Source of the DNA: Pontederia crassipes
Taxonomy: Eukaryota; Streptophyta; Magnoliopsida; Commelinales; Pontederiaceae
Reading direction: 5' to 3'
Length of the DNA: 64,000 nucleotides
Assembly (NCBI GenBank): GCA_030549335.1
Contig: CM060192.1
Span: 20,712,157 to 20,776,156 of the forward strand
Numbering within the stretch: the stretch's first letter is position 1; each line of letters opens with the position of its first letter. The notes under the pieces were generated by a model. That model was given only the letters and a program-made list of their open reading frames with translations. It ran no database searches and was not told the DNA's origin. The position numbers and the translations under genes are program-made. This document shows positions 45,802 through 58,849 of this stretch, piece after piece.

Positions 45802-48539
45802 TGTAACACACTGAAAATTCACAAAAAAATTAAATTTTTATAATTGCTCATGTTGGATTTTTGGACATCCGAACCAAGATTAGGTGCTCATTATCATGAT
45901 GGATGAACAACCCCGTAGACACCCTACCGGATGACCAAAACTCTTTTGGACATCCAAAAGTGCAACGGGCGGAAACGAGAAGATCTCAATTTTAATCTTT
46001 CTCTCTCTCAATTACACCACCATAACACCAAAGGATTATAACTTCTCTCCACCACGAAATATGGAATTTCAAAGGCCAAAACTTCCACCTTTTGAAACCT
46101 TACCACCTCTCTCTTTCTTCTTCATCTTTCCCATTTTCTCCATTTCTATTTTTTTCCATTGCTCTCAGTGGTCTCGACCAGAGGACAATAGGGTGACTCC
46201 GGCAGGTCCATTAGAGGCAGGCGATGTAGGAGGACAGAGGGGAAGGAGCTAGAACCAAAACTAGCAAAGGAAGAACCAGACTCATATAAAAAATGTCTAT
46301 TTTCGGGATATAGTTTATGGGGTTGTTTCTTGAGATTAGTGCACGTTTTAAGGATCTAATTAAATGTAGAATTCATGCTAGTATGGGTAGAAATTGTGTC
46401 ATGATTTTCATGGGATATTAGATATGATTTCACTGGCCTTAAATGTTAGTCGAATGATATAGTGGCTGATACAATATGTTTTGTATGATGAATGTTATGG
46501 CAAAATTATGTATATATGTTCAGGTAGTTAATATTGGATTATAACATACCTTTGATATGATGATCTTTAAGAATCAAGTTATGTTTAAAGTTGGATTTGT
46601 TTTATGCATGCGTAAGGATAGAAATTGCAAAGCTAGTTTCATACCAAAATACATGATGAAAACAATATGATTTTGATAAGATTCATGTTAAGATCTACCT
46701 TTGAACAACGTTATAAGTTAATAGAATGTTTACTTAGGATTTGGTTTGTGTTTGGATTGAAAACTTGGTTGAAAACATAAGGACTTCGCAACAATCTGCA
46801 TTCTGTCAACGAAACGGGCGACCACCCTCTTTCGGGCGTTTGAATAATCTCTGCCATAATATAGCGACTGATGGATCGGACATCTGAAATTAATTCAGAT
46901 GATCGAACTGAAAATGTCGAGACGTGAACCCAATAATGATCATCAGTTTGGTCGATGGAGATCCCTTTTTGGTCGACCAAGAATCATGAACCTAGTTCCA
47001 ACGAATGATTGGGTTGGACGTCTAAAACACTCGATTGAAAGTTTGTGAATTTCCATTGTATTGATGACCGAACACCGTTCAGATCATCGATACGTACTTG
47101 GCCTTGAAATAATCAAAATATGAATCAAGAACGGAAGTTCAAAGAGCTTTTGGATGACCGATGTATGCAAATAAAATGGACATCTGAACTTATACCGGAT
47201 GATCGCTGAATTCACCAGAGTGGATGACCATTTGACTTTCGGTCATTCGTTCTTTGAACAGAGAATGAATATGACCTTAACTAAGAACTATGAATTGATT
47301 TAACCTCTGTTTATATGATTACACACTTTTTCATGAATACTTAATCATAATTTGGAGTCACCTTTGCTCCCTAGAGGCTTGAATGATCTAAATGATTAAA
47401 AAATAAGTTCATAATTAATAAAGATAAAAGATGAGGATTGTCATTGTCTACGTAGGTGAGATATTATCAATCTTGTGTGAAGCACTCTCTGTTAGGCACT
47501 CCACCTACGAATGTCACCATCTTGGGCGAAATTATCTTAAGCCATTTGTCGTGGCACTGATCTCTTATTGGCCCACCATAGTTTAAGTAGTTATACATTT
47601 GTGTGTTTGGAATGATATTCCATAAAAGTAGCGAGATCTTTCAATTATTAACAAAATAAAAATGAAATGAATGTCTAAAAATGAATGGAAGAACTATGTG
47701 AACATGAATATGAATACAAAATGAAATGAAAAGTAATGAAACCATGATTATCATCCTTGATTGACTCTTATATTGAATTTATACGCTTGCTTCATGTCTA
47801 TTCTGATGAACATCCCTACGACATATTATGAATTCACATTTAATTTTATGCTAATGATTAAATTTACTCTTATATGACCATATACGTGAACGAGTCGGAG
47901 TGGCTCCTATTAGTGAGAAAATGGTAGAGAATCGCTTGAGATGGTTTGGTCATATTCAGAGAAGACCATTAGATGCGCCAGTAAGAAGAGTAGATTAAAT
48001 AATCTGGAGTCCGATTAAAAGAGGGAGAGGGAGGCCAAGGCGGACACTTGGCGAACTAATAGAGCAAGATCTATTGGTGAATAATATACGGAAATGTTTG
48101 GTTACTAATAGAGCGGAATGGCGTCGTATGATCCATGTAGCCGACCCCACCTAGTGGGATAAGGCTTTGTTATTATTGTTGTAGTATATGTGATCCTCAC
48201 ATGTAGATAAGTTATCTGCGAGCCAGATTGATGTGTGTGTGGTGACTTAGCTCAGTTGGTATGTGCACATGATTATCTAGAGTTGTAACGAGTCATTTTA
48301 TTTATAGAGTTGCATTTGGAATCCATAATGGACGTGTACTTTGGCATGGATTTTATGCGCCACATGTGATGTACTCCTTCATTTTATTCTAGTAGCTTTT
48401 GTATTTTCCTTTTCACTTGTAATATTTTTACTTAAAGACTTTCATTTATGTGTCATTTTTCACAACCCTACGACGAAATGATCGTAGTGCACAAGAGAAG
48501 ATTTCGTCGTGTAGTGAAATTGAATTTTGAGATGTTACA
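45802..48539 (+). mobile_element. Solo LTR of a Ty3-gypsy-type retrotransposon, with a LINE tail inserted
   Basis: It starts TGTAACACACTGAAAATTC and ends GAGATGTTACA; the outer 7 bp are perfect inverses. No internal retroelement region lies next to it. The flanking 5-mers (GAAGG and TAAGA) agree only partly, so the target duplication is worn. After removing the LINE insertion at 47890-48184 it is about 2.4 kb. Around 46830-47230 it carries degenerate repeats of GATGATCGAA/GGACATCTGAA type. Open frames within it are not genes. Confidence 0.65.
47890..48184 (+). mobile_element. 5'-truncated RTE-type LINE tail
   Basis: The 3' coding end reads [20 protein letters not shown], then KRGRGRPRRTLGELIEQDLL and NRAEWRRMIHVADPT. 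It is followed by GGATAAGGCTTTGTTATTATTGTTG, the GGCTTTGTTGTTG-type tail of plant RTE LINEs. TATACGTGA (47881-47889) and TATATGTGA (48185-48193) are a 9-bp target duplication with one mismatch. There is an in-frame stop after RRVD, so the copy is dead. It lies inside the LTR of 45802-48539. Confidence 0.75.
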
Positions 48540-49983
48540 TAAGACAAATATAAGAAAACTTGAAAAGTATAAAGGTAAGAATTTCATAAAATGAAATGAA
48601 CCAATGTGTGGGAGAACGAGAGGAAATAAGAGAATAGAAACCAAATTTAGAAATAATTAAATGAAAATGAAAAAATAAAAAGAAAGGAAACAGATTTGAA
48701 TAATAAAAATAAGATGCAATTATTAGATAAATAAATACATATAATTATTATAAACACCATAAAAGTAACTTTAAATTGACCAAACTATGACTTATCCCGT
48801 AAATTGGTTCGGATCTAGACACTCTGCAAAAATCCCATCTTTATGACCCGCATGCATCGCTGCTTCTGCATTGCTTCTTCCTGTCTGCATGGAAAGCCAC
48901 TCCAGCAGGGAAAAAGAAAGAAGAAGAAAAGCCTGCTCAACTCGGTAATTTCAAAGCCTCTTCAGCGGCACAGCTGCACAAGCTGTTCACTTCTGGCGCA
49001 CAATCAGACACTGCTGCTGCGACTCATCCTCATCCTATTGGCACAAGCTGACACTATGCAACGACGTGCTCCATCCATATTTTAGCTGCGTCTGCTACTG
49101 TCCAAACTGTTTCAGTACTCTCTCGGCAGTGTCTTACTGCTACTGTCCATGCCCGTTAGTTGCAACTCTCTTTGGACCTCACTTGGACAAACGTCATCTG
49201 ATGCATCAGATTCTTAGCAGCCGTTTTCCAGACCTCTGGCGGCCACCGAGATGAACGCAGCACCCTACGTTGCTATTCAATGAAGTTGAGTTGCATATGC
49301 GATCATCGTCTTCTTCTTCTGTCATCAAATCTGTCATTTGGATGTGCACATTTAATTAATCAATCTCCATGTCCTCTGAAAAGTTATCCCTGTGAGATGA
49401 GATGCTTAATTATGCAGGATGGATACTGGTGGCATATGTTTGTGCCCTGTCTGTAGTCTGTATTGTGTTGCAGACAGCTGCTGGAAGTTGACATCTTGTA
49501 CATGGGGACTTTAGAATCAATATTTAATCTTGCAATTCATTGCTTTATTTACTCTACTCGACGACTCAAGTTTTATGTTTTTCATAATATAAATTTGGCA
49601 CCCATATTTTTAGCTTAATTTATGGCGACTGGTGACTGGACCAATTTGAACACTGAATCAGTCACTTAAACATCGAAATTAAGAGTTGGGTGGCTGGTCG
49701 TGGTCAGTCCTTTCCTATAACGCCATGACAGGAGGAGGATATGGATTATGGGGCATCACCGGAGAAAGACACGCGCACGCACACACAAACTGGAAATGTC
49801 ATATGGATAGAGAAACTATTAATGACATCCTCCCCTATTTCATTTCGTATTCAGTATTCTCAAGTCCTTCAGAATTCAGATGACTCCACCAATCTAAAAA
49901 AGCTAGTGAATGGAATGATGCTATGCTTTACTGATCAAGCACAATAGACATTGGAAGTATAAAGTCTTCTGGAGAACAGACTA
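48540..49983. other. Intergenic with a GC-richer block at 48840-49260
   Basis: 48840-49260 has more balanced composition than its flanks, with CTGCT-rich stretches, and overlapping short frames (80 and 62 codons) that do not look like known proteins. It could be part of a transcript without a protein product or a decayed exon. The rest is AT-rich. Confidence 0.35.
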
Positions 49984-50350
49984 GGGACTGTTTGTTTTGA
50001 GAATAAATAGAAGTAATCATCTTTTATTCTACCAAACAAATGCTTATTCTGTCATAACGATGAATTCTCGTTATTCCGAGAATATAACCAAACATCATAA
50101 AAAATAGACTTAAATTGGTAAACTTCGGTTTTGTCCAAATCATCTTGAAAAATGAAATACCACTATATTTACTTTTGTCGATTTTTTTGCCGGCAACACA
50201 ATGTATTCCACCTATCAAGCAAAATAAAAAAAAATGTCACACGAATATCAATAAAAATTAATATTCCTTATAACTTATTCTTTATCCAAATAGTGCCTTA
50301 AAATAAATACCTTTAACCCAAATATAATTATTCTTAAATCAAACACTGCC
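49984..50350. mobile_element. PIF/Harbinger-type MITE, 367 bp
   Basis: The left end GGGACTGTTTGTTTTGAGAA and the inverted right end GGCAGTGTTTGATTTAAGAA form inverted repeats. The flanks CTA and TAA are an imperfect 3-bp target. No coding capacity. Confidence 0.58.
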
Positions 50351-50353
50351 TAA

Positions 50354-53238
50354 AAGAATAAATGGTAATGTGTGTTAGACTCTGAGAATGCCAAACAAGA
50401 AGAATAGCATTTGATCTTCTTCTTCTTCCCTTGTGTTTGCTGGAAGTGAGAAGGATCAGGACTAATTGTTGAAAGGTCGGAGTCTTATGGATGCTCTGTA
50501 CCAGGGTCTGTCAGACGTGACATCCGTTGATTAGTGTCTTCGGGCTACGTACGTCGCTATAAGCTCGCTAATTTGCTATAGACATGGGGGCGATATTTAT
50601 GTGTGCATGTGCGACGATCAAAGCTTCATCACTTGTCTTTGTTTTCGGATGCTTCGTCGATAATTGGGACAGGGCAGGGTGCCATTATTGCATTCAAAAG
50701 AATTTTTTTTTTTTTTTTGTCTTAGTGCAGGGATGTGGGACAAGAAAATGGTCAGATCGCATGTTCTAACTTACAAGTTACAACCATTTCTCGATGCAAA
50801 TGCGGAAATGTACGCTGAAGTATTGAAGAAGAAAAAATGATTAAACTTCAACGCAGATCATAAGAGAACTAAAAAAAAAAAAAGAGGTTACGATTGCGAT
50901 CTCAGTGCGACCAATGTCGGAGTCAAGAAACAAAATCTATCACGGCAACCATTGAGCACACAGGAAGAGATGCATCACGGGTTGGTCCCCAACTCATCAA
51001 AGGCACTATGATGATTCACTGTAAAAATGACTGGCCGCCAAGCATGTCAGTGCAACCAGTCCAGTTCAGAAACCAATATTATTATGACATCAAACGAGTT
51101 AGAGTTTCCATAATCCCATTTTGTAAATTTCGAACGTTTGGATCATATAATGAATTATGCACCGATTGTAGCGTCAATGTGAAAAGAATCCCCCTGTTTC
51201 TGATGGATCATATAATGAATAGTGCAAGTGCATGTGAGGTTCCAATTACTGTATTTCTTCCAAGAGGTTTCCGTGAGCTGTATGATGATAAATAATTGGT
51301 GTTGCGAGCATCGAGACAAAGAGATTTGCTGAGCTGCGCGAGGAGCCTCTCGCATTCCCTTCATGAACGCGTCCGGTCGAAGATTGATGGGCCAACCCGA
51401 GCCATTTTATAGAGAGGTCGTCGTCAGATTCGATGACCATAATAATGATGCATCCATCAATCGATTGCCTCGCCTTCAATAATTTGTTGGCCTCTGCGTG
51501 CATGCACTCCAAGCAGCATATAAGCATACGGCACCATGGCCAAAAGCGGTTGCTAAATCAAGGTCAAGCAAGAGTGTGGTGGTGGGGACACCCACCCGAT
51601 TCATTTGCTGATTCGCGACCAAATCCCCATCAAGGCAAAAGCTATGAAAGTGGACCTGTTTGTTGAGCTAAGGTGGTGGCGATGCACACAATTTAATATT
51701 TCGGCTCAAATTGTCATGTTGTACGCTCCCTTTTCTGTTTCTCTTTTTTTTTTGTTTAGTTTTCTTGTTTTAAATATTCATGTGCCTGAAAGTTATTAGT
51801 TCACTGGGAATAAGTATGAGTCATGTTTTTTTTTCTTTTTCAATAGTGCCACTTGGAAGAATCGATGTTATGGCATTCTATTATTAGAATTGAATATTCT
51901 GATAGAGGGGGAACGTCAAACCTATCAACTCAAATTAACCCAAAATATTTTGGATCGCATTCTACCTAATCCAAAAAACTTTTGAGCTGAAAGAATCATA
52001 GTTTGCGAACTTAATATTCAGGATAATCTCTATGCTCTAGAGAGTAAAAAAATCTAAAACAAAATTGTATCAATAAAACATAATAACCAAATTATATTTG
52101 ATAGTAATATGCTATGGATATTTTTTTTAAAAAAAATAAGATTATAATATAAATATATTTTTCCCTAAAGTTCATAAATTTCGAAATAATTTGGCCTAAC
52201 TATTTTGGGTCATTTTTTAAAAAAACAAGATAAATCTTTTTTTTTCAAAATAATTAGTTGAAAGTATCATATAAATTGTAAGTAAAAATAGTCAGAATAT
52301 TACTAATTGTTGTGAACATTATATATTCAATTCTTGAATTAGTTATGTTTTACTTAATAATCTTTGCACTTTGTCTTTGCATGCATAAATCTCAAAAAAC
52401 ATGCTGAGTATATATATTAGCATGATCTTAATTTTTAGAAGATGCGCTAAAAGTTGTGAACCCAAGTCAAAGTTGATCGTATATTATTTAGTATAAAGAT
52501 TCCAAAAGAGGCATAATAAGATTCTTATAACTAAAATTGAAAATTTAATAAAATTTTGGACACTTGACTCGATGACTACATTTGAATACCAATCATTTAT
52601 AACTCTTAATCTTATATATCCACAATTAATCATCTCAAAATTAAATTCCCAAAACCTAATCCAATATTTATCTTAGTGTTACTTGTTTACACACACACAT
52701 ATAACATATATAAAATTAAATTAAAAAAATATCATACATACTTACCATAAATTAATTATTAATAATTTAATAGAGTTAATATTAAATAAGTTATTATATA
52801 ATACATTTAACTATTAAAATTTTGGAGGTCTTAATTTAGCGGGGGCCGGGCCTGGTACCTCGGCTTTGGTGGTTTTGCCCTTAAGCCCAGCACTGTTAGG
52901 ACCCACTAATCTAGAAATAGATTTACATTAAAAACAATTACTTTACGTAAACTTACTTATTAATAGTAACCATTCGCAATTTTTTTGGAATCGAGTCAGG
53001 ATTTGCTGCAAATTCAAAGCTACTTTTACCTAATATCACCCATTATATACTGGGAGCTAAATTGAACACTTAATGTGATTAAATCCACATTAAGTTTTAA
53101 ATTGTATTCCATATATTTTTTTCCATTTCCTTATGTAATAATAAGGAATCTAAAGATTTCAAGTATTTTCTTGGAGTTTATTAATCTTGGGAAAAATGGT
53201 CAGTTAAAAGCATAATAAATTAATAATTTGAAATTCCC
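50354..53238. other. Intergenic, no gene recognised
   Basis: A poly-T tract lies near 50702-50719. A direct repeat with the core GGATCATATAATGAAT is at about 51138-51160 and 51203-51225. Minus strand 51405-51411 reads TATAAAA after a CT-rich stretch. From 51750 to 53230 the DNA is strongly AT-rich. Frames up to 133 codons (50894-51295) show no domain. Confidence 0.4.
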
Positions 53239-53246
53239 TATAAATA
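53239..53246 (+). promoter_or_regulatory. TATA box of the J-domain protein gene
   Basis: TATAAATA in TCCCTATAAATAGAAAATGG, 109 bp upstream of the ATG at 53355. Just downstream are several GGCCC motifs (CTTGGCCCAG near 53268, TTGGCCCGGCCCATAG near 53295) of the site II/TCP type common in plant housekeeping and organelle-related genes. Confidence 0.65.
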
Positions 53247-53354
53247 GAAAATGGTCATTATGAGCGACTTGGCCCAGTACTCCGGCTCACAAAATTGGCC
53301 CGGCCCATAGTTGATGGCCCGCCCGGTTCTTGTGGAGATTAGATTCGAGCAGCA

Positions 53355-56300
53355 ATGCACTCGTCGTCTCTCTCTCCGTTGTTTCGCCGGTCTTTCACTT
53401 CTCCGGCGTCGGATTCCGTTCAAAAGATGGCTTTACGGGCGAGAGAGCTTCGATCCTTTCGTTATCTGATCCTTGAATCCATCTCCTCTGCATACGGATC
53501 CGCCGACAGCGCGTCCGCGGTGGCCAGAGGGAGGAAGCGACAGCTGAGCATCGCCGCCGAGGGCGTCGGCGAAGAGGAATCGTTGGGTGGAAAGAACGCC
53601 TACGAAGTCCTTGGGGTATCGGAGTCCTGCTCCTTCTCCGAGATCAAGGCTTCCTTCCGGAGGCTCGCCAAGGAGACCCACCCGGACGTGCTCTCGGCCT
53701 CGCTGGACGATGGCAGCGACGCCGCTGCCACCGCCTCTCGACGGTTCCTCCAAATCCTTGCCGCTTATGAAGTATAATTCATGGATTGCATCAATTTTAC
53801 GATTGTCTTTCTGTAGAATTATTGGTCTGATAATAGCGGAAAACTTGAAATTGGTGTCCTCAGAGCTCAGCACGATTAGTATGTTCCTCTGAAGAATTTT
53901 CCTTTATTGATAGGTCACGACATTAAGTTTCTATAAAATGGTGTAATTATGGTGGAACTGCTATAATATCTTTGTTTGGTTAAGGGTAGCATCACAATTG
54001 ATAAATGAGTTTCACTAAAATAATTATAAGTGAGAAGTTTTGGTTGTTTAAGCAAGAACGTTAGTGTCCAACTGTTCTCTCTTATGTTCTCGCAAGAACA
54101 ACTCATATTAATGACAACTCAATTTCGAGATTTGATGATCTCAATCGTACAGTTTAATCTGAATGTAATACTTCTTTGATCAGCATAACTCAAGGTCTGA
54201 TCAAACACATTCGTTATGTGTCCATGATTTCATGCAGATTCTTTCTGATTCAAAGAGAAGAGCCCACTATGATGGTTATCTGCTGTCTCAGAGAACCTTT
54301 GTAAAGAAGCAACCTGGACCTTGTTCAGCCATATATACTTACGAATCATCCTCAACAATACCAAAGCAGAGCAATGTTGTGGAGTGGCTAAAATGGTATA
54401 GGCTTACAGTTAATGACATCGTCGCAGAGAGAAGAATTGCAACGGGCTCTGGCTATTTTTATGAACTTGAGACCGAACTGTATTCAGCAATTCATTCTGC
54501 ATATTATGGACCCCTTATTGAGTCGGTGGATTTTCTTCCTGACTGTTTTGAAGCCGATGAGAGATCTGCATGTAGAACTTCAGAGGTCTTGCACTTGGTC
54601 TCAGGGCGTGACTTGTTCGGTATAGTTAGCTTAGCAGACAGGGTACGTCAGATATCACATGATTGCTATGAGAAACTAACTTCATCTGATTCCATGATTT
54701 CTGGAATTGGTGAAGTTGCCAGTGACTCTATGTTGAGAAGCAGGCATTTTTGCTCCCAAAGTACAGAAACTTATGAGAGGACAACTAAAGAAGACAGTGA
54801 CTTCCAATTGGATATCTACAGGGATCTTGAGCTACATATTTTTGGAAGAATGGTTGCTGTTGCAACTAGAAGCTTAAAATGCAAATGCCTTGGCCTATCA
54901 GAAGAGGAGGATGATGACCACATACACATCTATCTTACTGCTGAAGGGGATGAAGATTCTCTTCCAACTGCTTCTTCTGGATCAAGAACTCTATTGGGGA
55001 CAATAACTGGGCTCAGAACCAGTCCAGAGGAAGGATGCTGCTCTGTTTATGATAGTAATGGTGTAAAGAGTCATGTAATCATGAAACATAGAACATTGCT
55101 GGTCCGTAATTTATGCCTTTTGGCATTATATTTTGGCCCCTTTGCCATTTGTTATTTATTCTTGATCCCTTTTACCTTTTCTCTCTTGAGGAATATACTC
55201 GATTCTTCCGTCATGTAGACATCTAATTTTCATTTTACTTGCTATTTAGATGGTTTGTGTGCTAAGTTTTATGACACATGTTTCACATAATTTTTTTGTA
55301 TTGATTTTATTATTTCAGATGTGAAATTAAACGATTGAGTTTTACTTGATTGTGAACTTATTTCATGAAAGTGTAGGTGCATTCGTCTTAAGAACATAGT
55401 GCACTTGCGCAGTATTTCCATGCCCAGCTACTTGTGGGCATGCGTAAACTTCATATTTGATCCTACTATCTTATGCTCCAATCAATTAGAAAAGATTGGC
55501 TGCAAATGTGCCTAAGTGTCATATTTTTTTATTTGTTAATTTCATATAATATATCTGGGAGGTCAGTATTAAATAATTATAGGAAATGTTACAAAGATAA
55601 AGTAAATTTTGCGATGTTTAATTATCTGCAATTAACTCTGCATTTTTCTCCTCTTTTCTCACCTTTTATTTCTCAGGTTAAGCACATGCACTGGTATCAA
55701 GTTCAAAATGAAGTTTCATTTTGTGAATGTCGATGTAGTAGAGCTCGTTTGCCTCCTAGCAAGTAAGTGTAGATTCTTTTTTCTCATAAAATCTTGCATT
55801 CTTTGCTTACTTTTTGAAGTTTCTCTCTAGCGTGGATAAGATAGGAGTTGGGTCTTAGATATACAGAAAGAAACAGAAAATATTGGGGAGAGTTGGTTAG
55901 TTATTGGTTTAGAGTATTTGATAAAAATCTGTTATGATTTGTTAGAAGGCTAATATTCATGTACGTGAACCCAAATGTTTAGGACTAATGTCTTGTGTTG
56001 CTGCTGTACTTGACAATATTGTCACAGAATTAGGACAGAAACATTTGAGGCATACTGAAACTGGAAAGTGAAGTTACTTAGTAGTGTTTGGCATGTCATT
56101 ATTTACATTGCCTTGTTTGTTAAGCCTTATATTTCTGAGACTTTTGAGACAGTCTTGGATGATTTTAGTTAAGCGCACACATAATCTAATTGCATAAAGC
56201 TAGATTTCATCTCCTAAAAAAAAGCTAGATTTCAGTCAGGTGGACGGGTGATAATGCATTTCATATAGCTTTTGAGGTATTTAAGACATGCATATATGAT

Positions 56301-57235
56301 TTTTCTAATTCTAGACTCACCAGTGTTGCTATTCGAACATGTATGTTGCATATATGATTTTAGATATTATAGATTAGAAGAAATAATAAAAATGTGATAG
56401 TGTTAATACAGTTTGAAGGTTAAGTGTGGGCCTAAAATTATTTGGTCGTGCAATGAACTCTATTTTTCATAGCCAATTGTATATAACATATGTGACTGCA
56501 TGGTTAGACATTCATTTCTGTTCTTATTCTTCCTTAGTCCAAAGCCTTTGCATGTTCATGTTGCAGATACTGGCTATTTGAGCCACGATGTAACCTGCAT
56601 GATATTGGTGGCTGGTATGTCGAAACATTTGGACGAGACAACAAAGGAAAAACTACTCCATCACAAAGATTATTGGATAATATATCTCAACATTCAGAGA
56701 AGTAAGTTCAAACAGCTGATTTTACTTTTTCCCTGGCCTTCTAATATATTCATTTTGTTCCATGGCATTACATAGCAACCTCCTGAACCACAGCGCGTGA
56801 TTGTATATTGCTAACATGTGATTGAAATTTTTCTGACTTCCTTTTGTCATTTGCAGGAGTACCTTTTATTTCAAAATTTATATATTTCATGTAACAGAGG
56901 ATCCTTTGTTCCTAAACCAATCTCACTTGAAAATGCAGTTTGAAAAAAAAATGTCAAAGATTGTGCTAGTTCCTCACATTCCTGATTCCTTCTCTTTTGC
57001 TCTTATCTCTTTGATCCTAAGTCCCTAGTGTCACATGCCTTTTTGTACGCATAACCCATGGACTTGTGGTAATTGCTCTTATTTCAGGAGGTTACATCCT
57101 GCAATATATTTGCTTGCACTGGCATATAGAACTTTAGATCTAGAACATGCAAAAATGGCGAGATGGAGAGTTACGGACTTCATAAAACCCAAGTTTTACA
57201 GCATTCTGAAATTGTGGAAAGATACATTTGGATAA
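53355..57235 (+). CDS. J-domain (DnaJ-like) protein, five exons, 549 residues
   Basis: Exons 53355-53771, 54238-55101, 55677-55762, 56567-56701 and 57088-57235, all with GT-AG introns, join in one frame. The first 60 residues are rich in Ser, Arg and Ala and poor in acid, so an organelle-targeting peptide is possible; a second Met is residue 25. A J domain at 81-151 has an intact HPD (109-111), in THPDV, and crosses intron 1 (AYE|ILSDSKRR). After it comes a long conserved region (VEWLKWYRLTVNDIV, LIESVDFLPDCFEADERSA). The C-terminal half has a Cys pair (354, 356) and a cluster C443-x-C-x-C, Cys464, His467 (SKYWLFEPRCNLHDIGGWYV). It looks like a land-plant J-protein family with a conserved but unassigned C-terminus. 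The HPD implies Hsp70 partnering; the client and compartment are unknown. Exon 1 is GC-rich and later exons are not. Confidence 0.92.
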
Positions 57236-58068
57236 ATTTGGTGACACGCAGAGCAGAATTATGGCAGAACATGCATCGAAAAGATGGAATAGCAAGGCAA
57301 CAAATTCACGTCTTTTCCAAGGCATTGCTGATCATTGTACTTCAAGGGCAAATATCAATGTTATCCCTGGTTCAGCTGTTAACCAAAAAAGTTACTGAAC
57401 TTCGCTAAAATTTAACTTCTACGTCATCTGAGATTTCCCTTGCCCTACAGTTTAGGACAGTTGTTATACTGTGTGATAAAAGAACCATGAATCTTTTAAG
57501 GTTCTCCTAAAAAAATGGATATTTTAAGATGAGTCTGACAAATTGACGAGGTAAAGACACATGTGGAAGGCAAGACATTCTTTTTATAAAGTGCCATCTG
57601 TTTATTTCTAATCTATGGTTATTGAGTAACTTCGGGGGATCCGGGTCATCAGATTATGTTACTTGACTTTGGGTGATGGAGGATGTTTGGAACCATAAGG
57701 TTAGACCAAAACTTGGCAGGTTACGTTTTCTTATCTCTTTTTTATTTGTCCTTGGTGGTATGATGGCTCTAAACTGGTTTTGTATCATATTCAGAGGTAA
57801 CTGAAGCACACATCATGTTAAATGGCTATAGCTGCTGGGTTGAAGTGTCTTCAATCAGGGACATTATTATATCATTCAACTTCCCACATCTTAGTTTCGC
57901 TGCGGTTTTCTGTACGAGCTGGAGTTTCATTGTCCTCACTGCCGACACATCTTGGAAGGATTGAATTTGATAGCTAATCATCTTATTCGTTGAGAAAGAT
58001 TCTCATTTTTGCATACATACTCTTGTCATTTTTTGTAAGGATTGGATTGTGTGAACATTTTAAAGGAG
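57236..58068 (+). other. 3' flank of the J-domain gene
   Basis: Probably includes the 3' untranslated region; AT-rich with no clear single poly(A) signal. No other gene is seen. Confidence 0.4.
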
Positions 58069-58071
58069 AAC

Positions 58072-58119
<48 letters not shown>
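58069..58119. repeat. (TA)n microsatellite
   Basis: About 50 bp of AT dinucleotides, almost unbroken. Confidence 0.9.
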
Positions 58120-58120
<1 letters not shown>

Positions 58121-58849
58121 TTTTTTTAAAAAAATCTGTAGAAGTTTGAACGCTCTTCTCTACCAGTAAAGAGTTGGAGCATTCACGTTGTAAGTTCTTG
58201 TTCTTGCGAGTGATTTATAACGTATTTTTCTTACTATATGGTTCGTATGCATTTAGGTACTTTACGTTATTGATTTATTTAAAGTTATAAAGTTAAGTTA
58301 AACAAAATTATAACTTCTGTAGAGATAATATAATACAAGTTGAAATTGCATTTTATCCCTTAGTCCTTGCAGAAATGTAATGCATGCGATGTTAGAAATA
58401 TACTATTTGAACATTTTCTACTATGGATAGCTATTAGTTGTAACACTTTGAAAAAAAAAAAATCTTAGGCCAGCTGAATAAATCTTTTATTCATATGAAT
58501 AAACTCAAACTTAAAAAATATGGTAAATTATCTATCCAGTCAACTTTTTAAACTTTGAAAAAGTTATCTTAAGATTTGGAAAAAAATATCTTAAAATAAG
58601 AAAAAGTAACGATTAGTCATTATTTTCAGCATCAAGAATAATTAAACTGATTATTAATTTAGTTCTTAAGCACCACTTATTCATGTTTGATCAAAATGGA
58701 ATTATTCTTTTATTCTTAAACTAGTTGAATTATTATTTATATAACTTGAATAATATATATATATATATATATATCAAAAGAAAAGAGGTCTTAGGACAAA
58801 TTAGTCAACTATTAAACTATGTTATTTTTTGCCAATATTTAATTAATTC
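58120..58849. other. AT-rich intergenic DNA
   Basis: No gene. A (TA)n run lies near 58756-58774. It borders the macro-repeat array. Confidence 0.4.

Noticed and set aside
49110-49140. GGCAGTGTCTTA resembling an animal microRNA seed
   Set aside because: The match is short, that microRNA family is not found in plants, and no hairpin is evident.
50894-51295. 133-codon plus-strand frame
   Set aside because: No recognisable domain; low-information composition with opposing frames; no promoter found.
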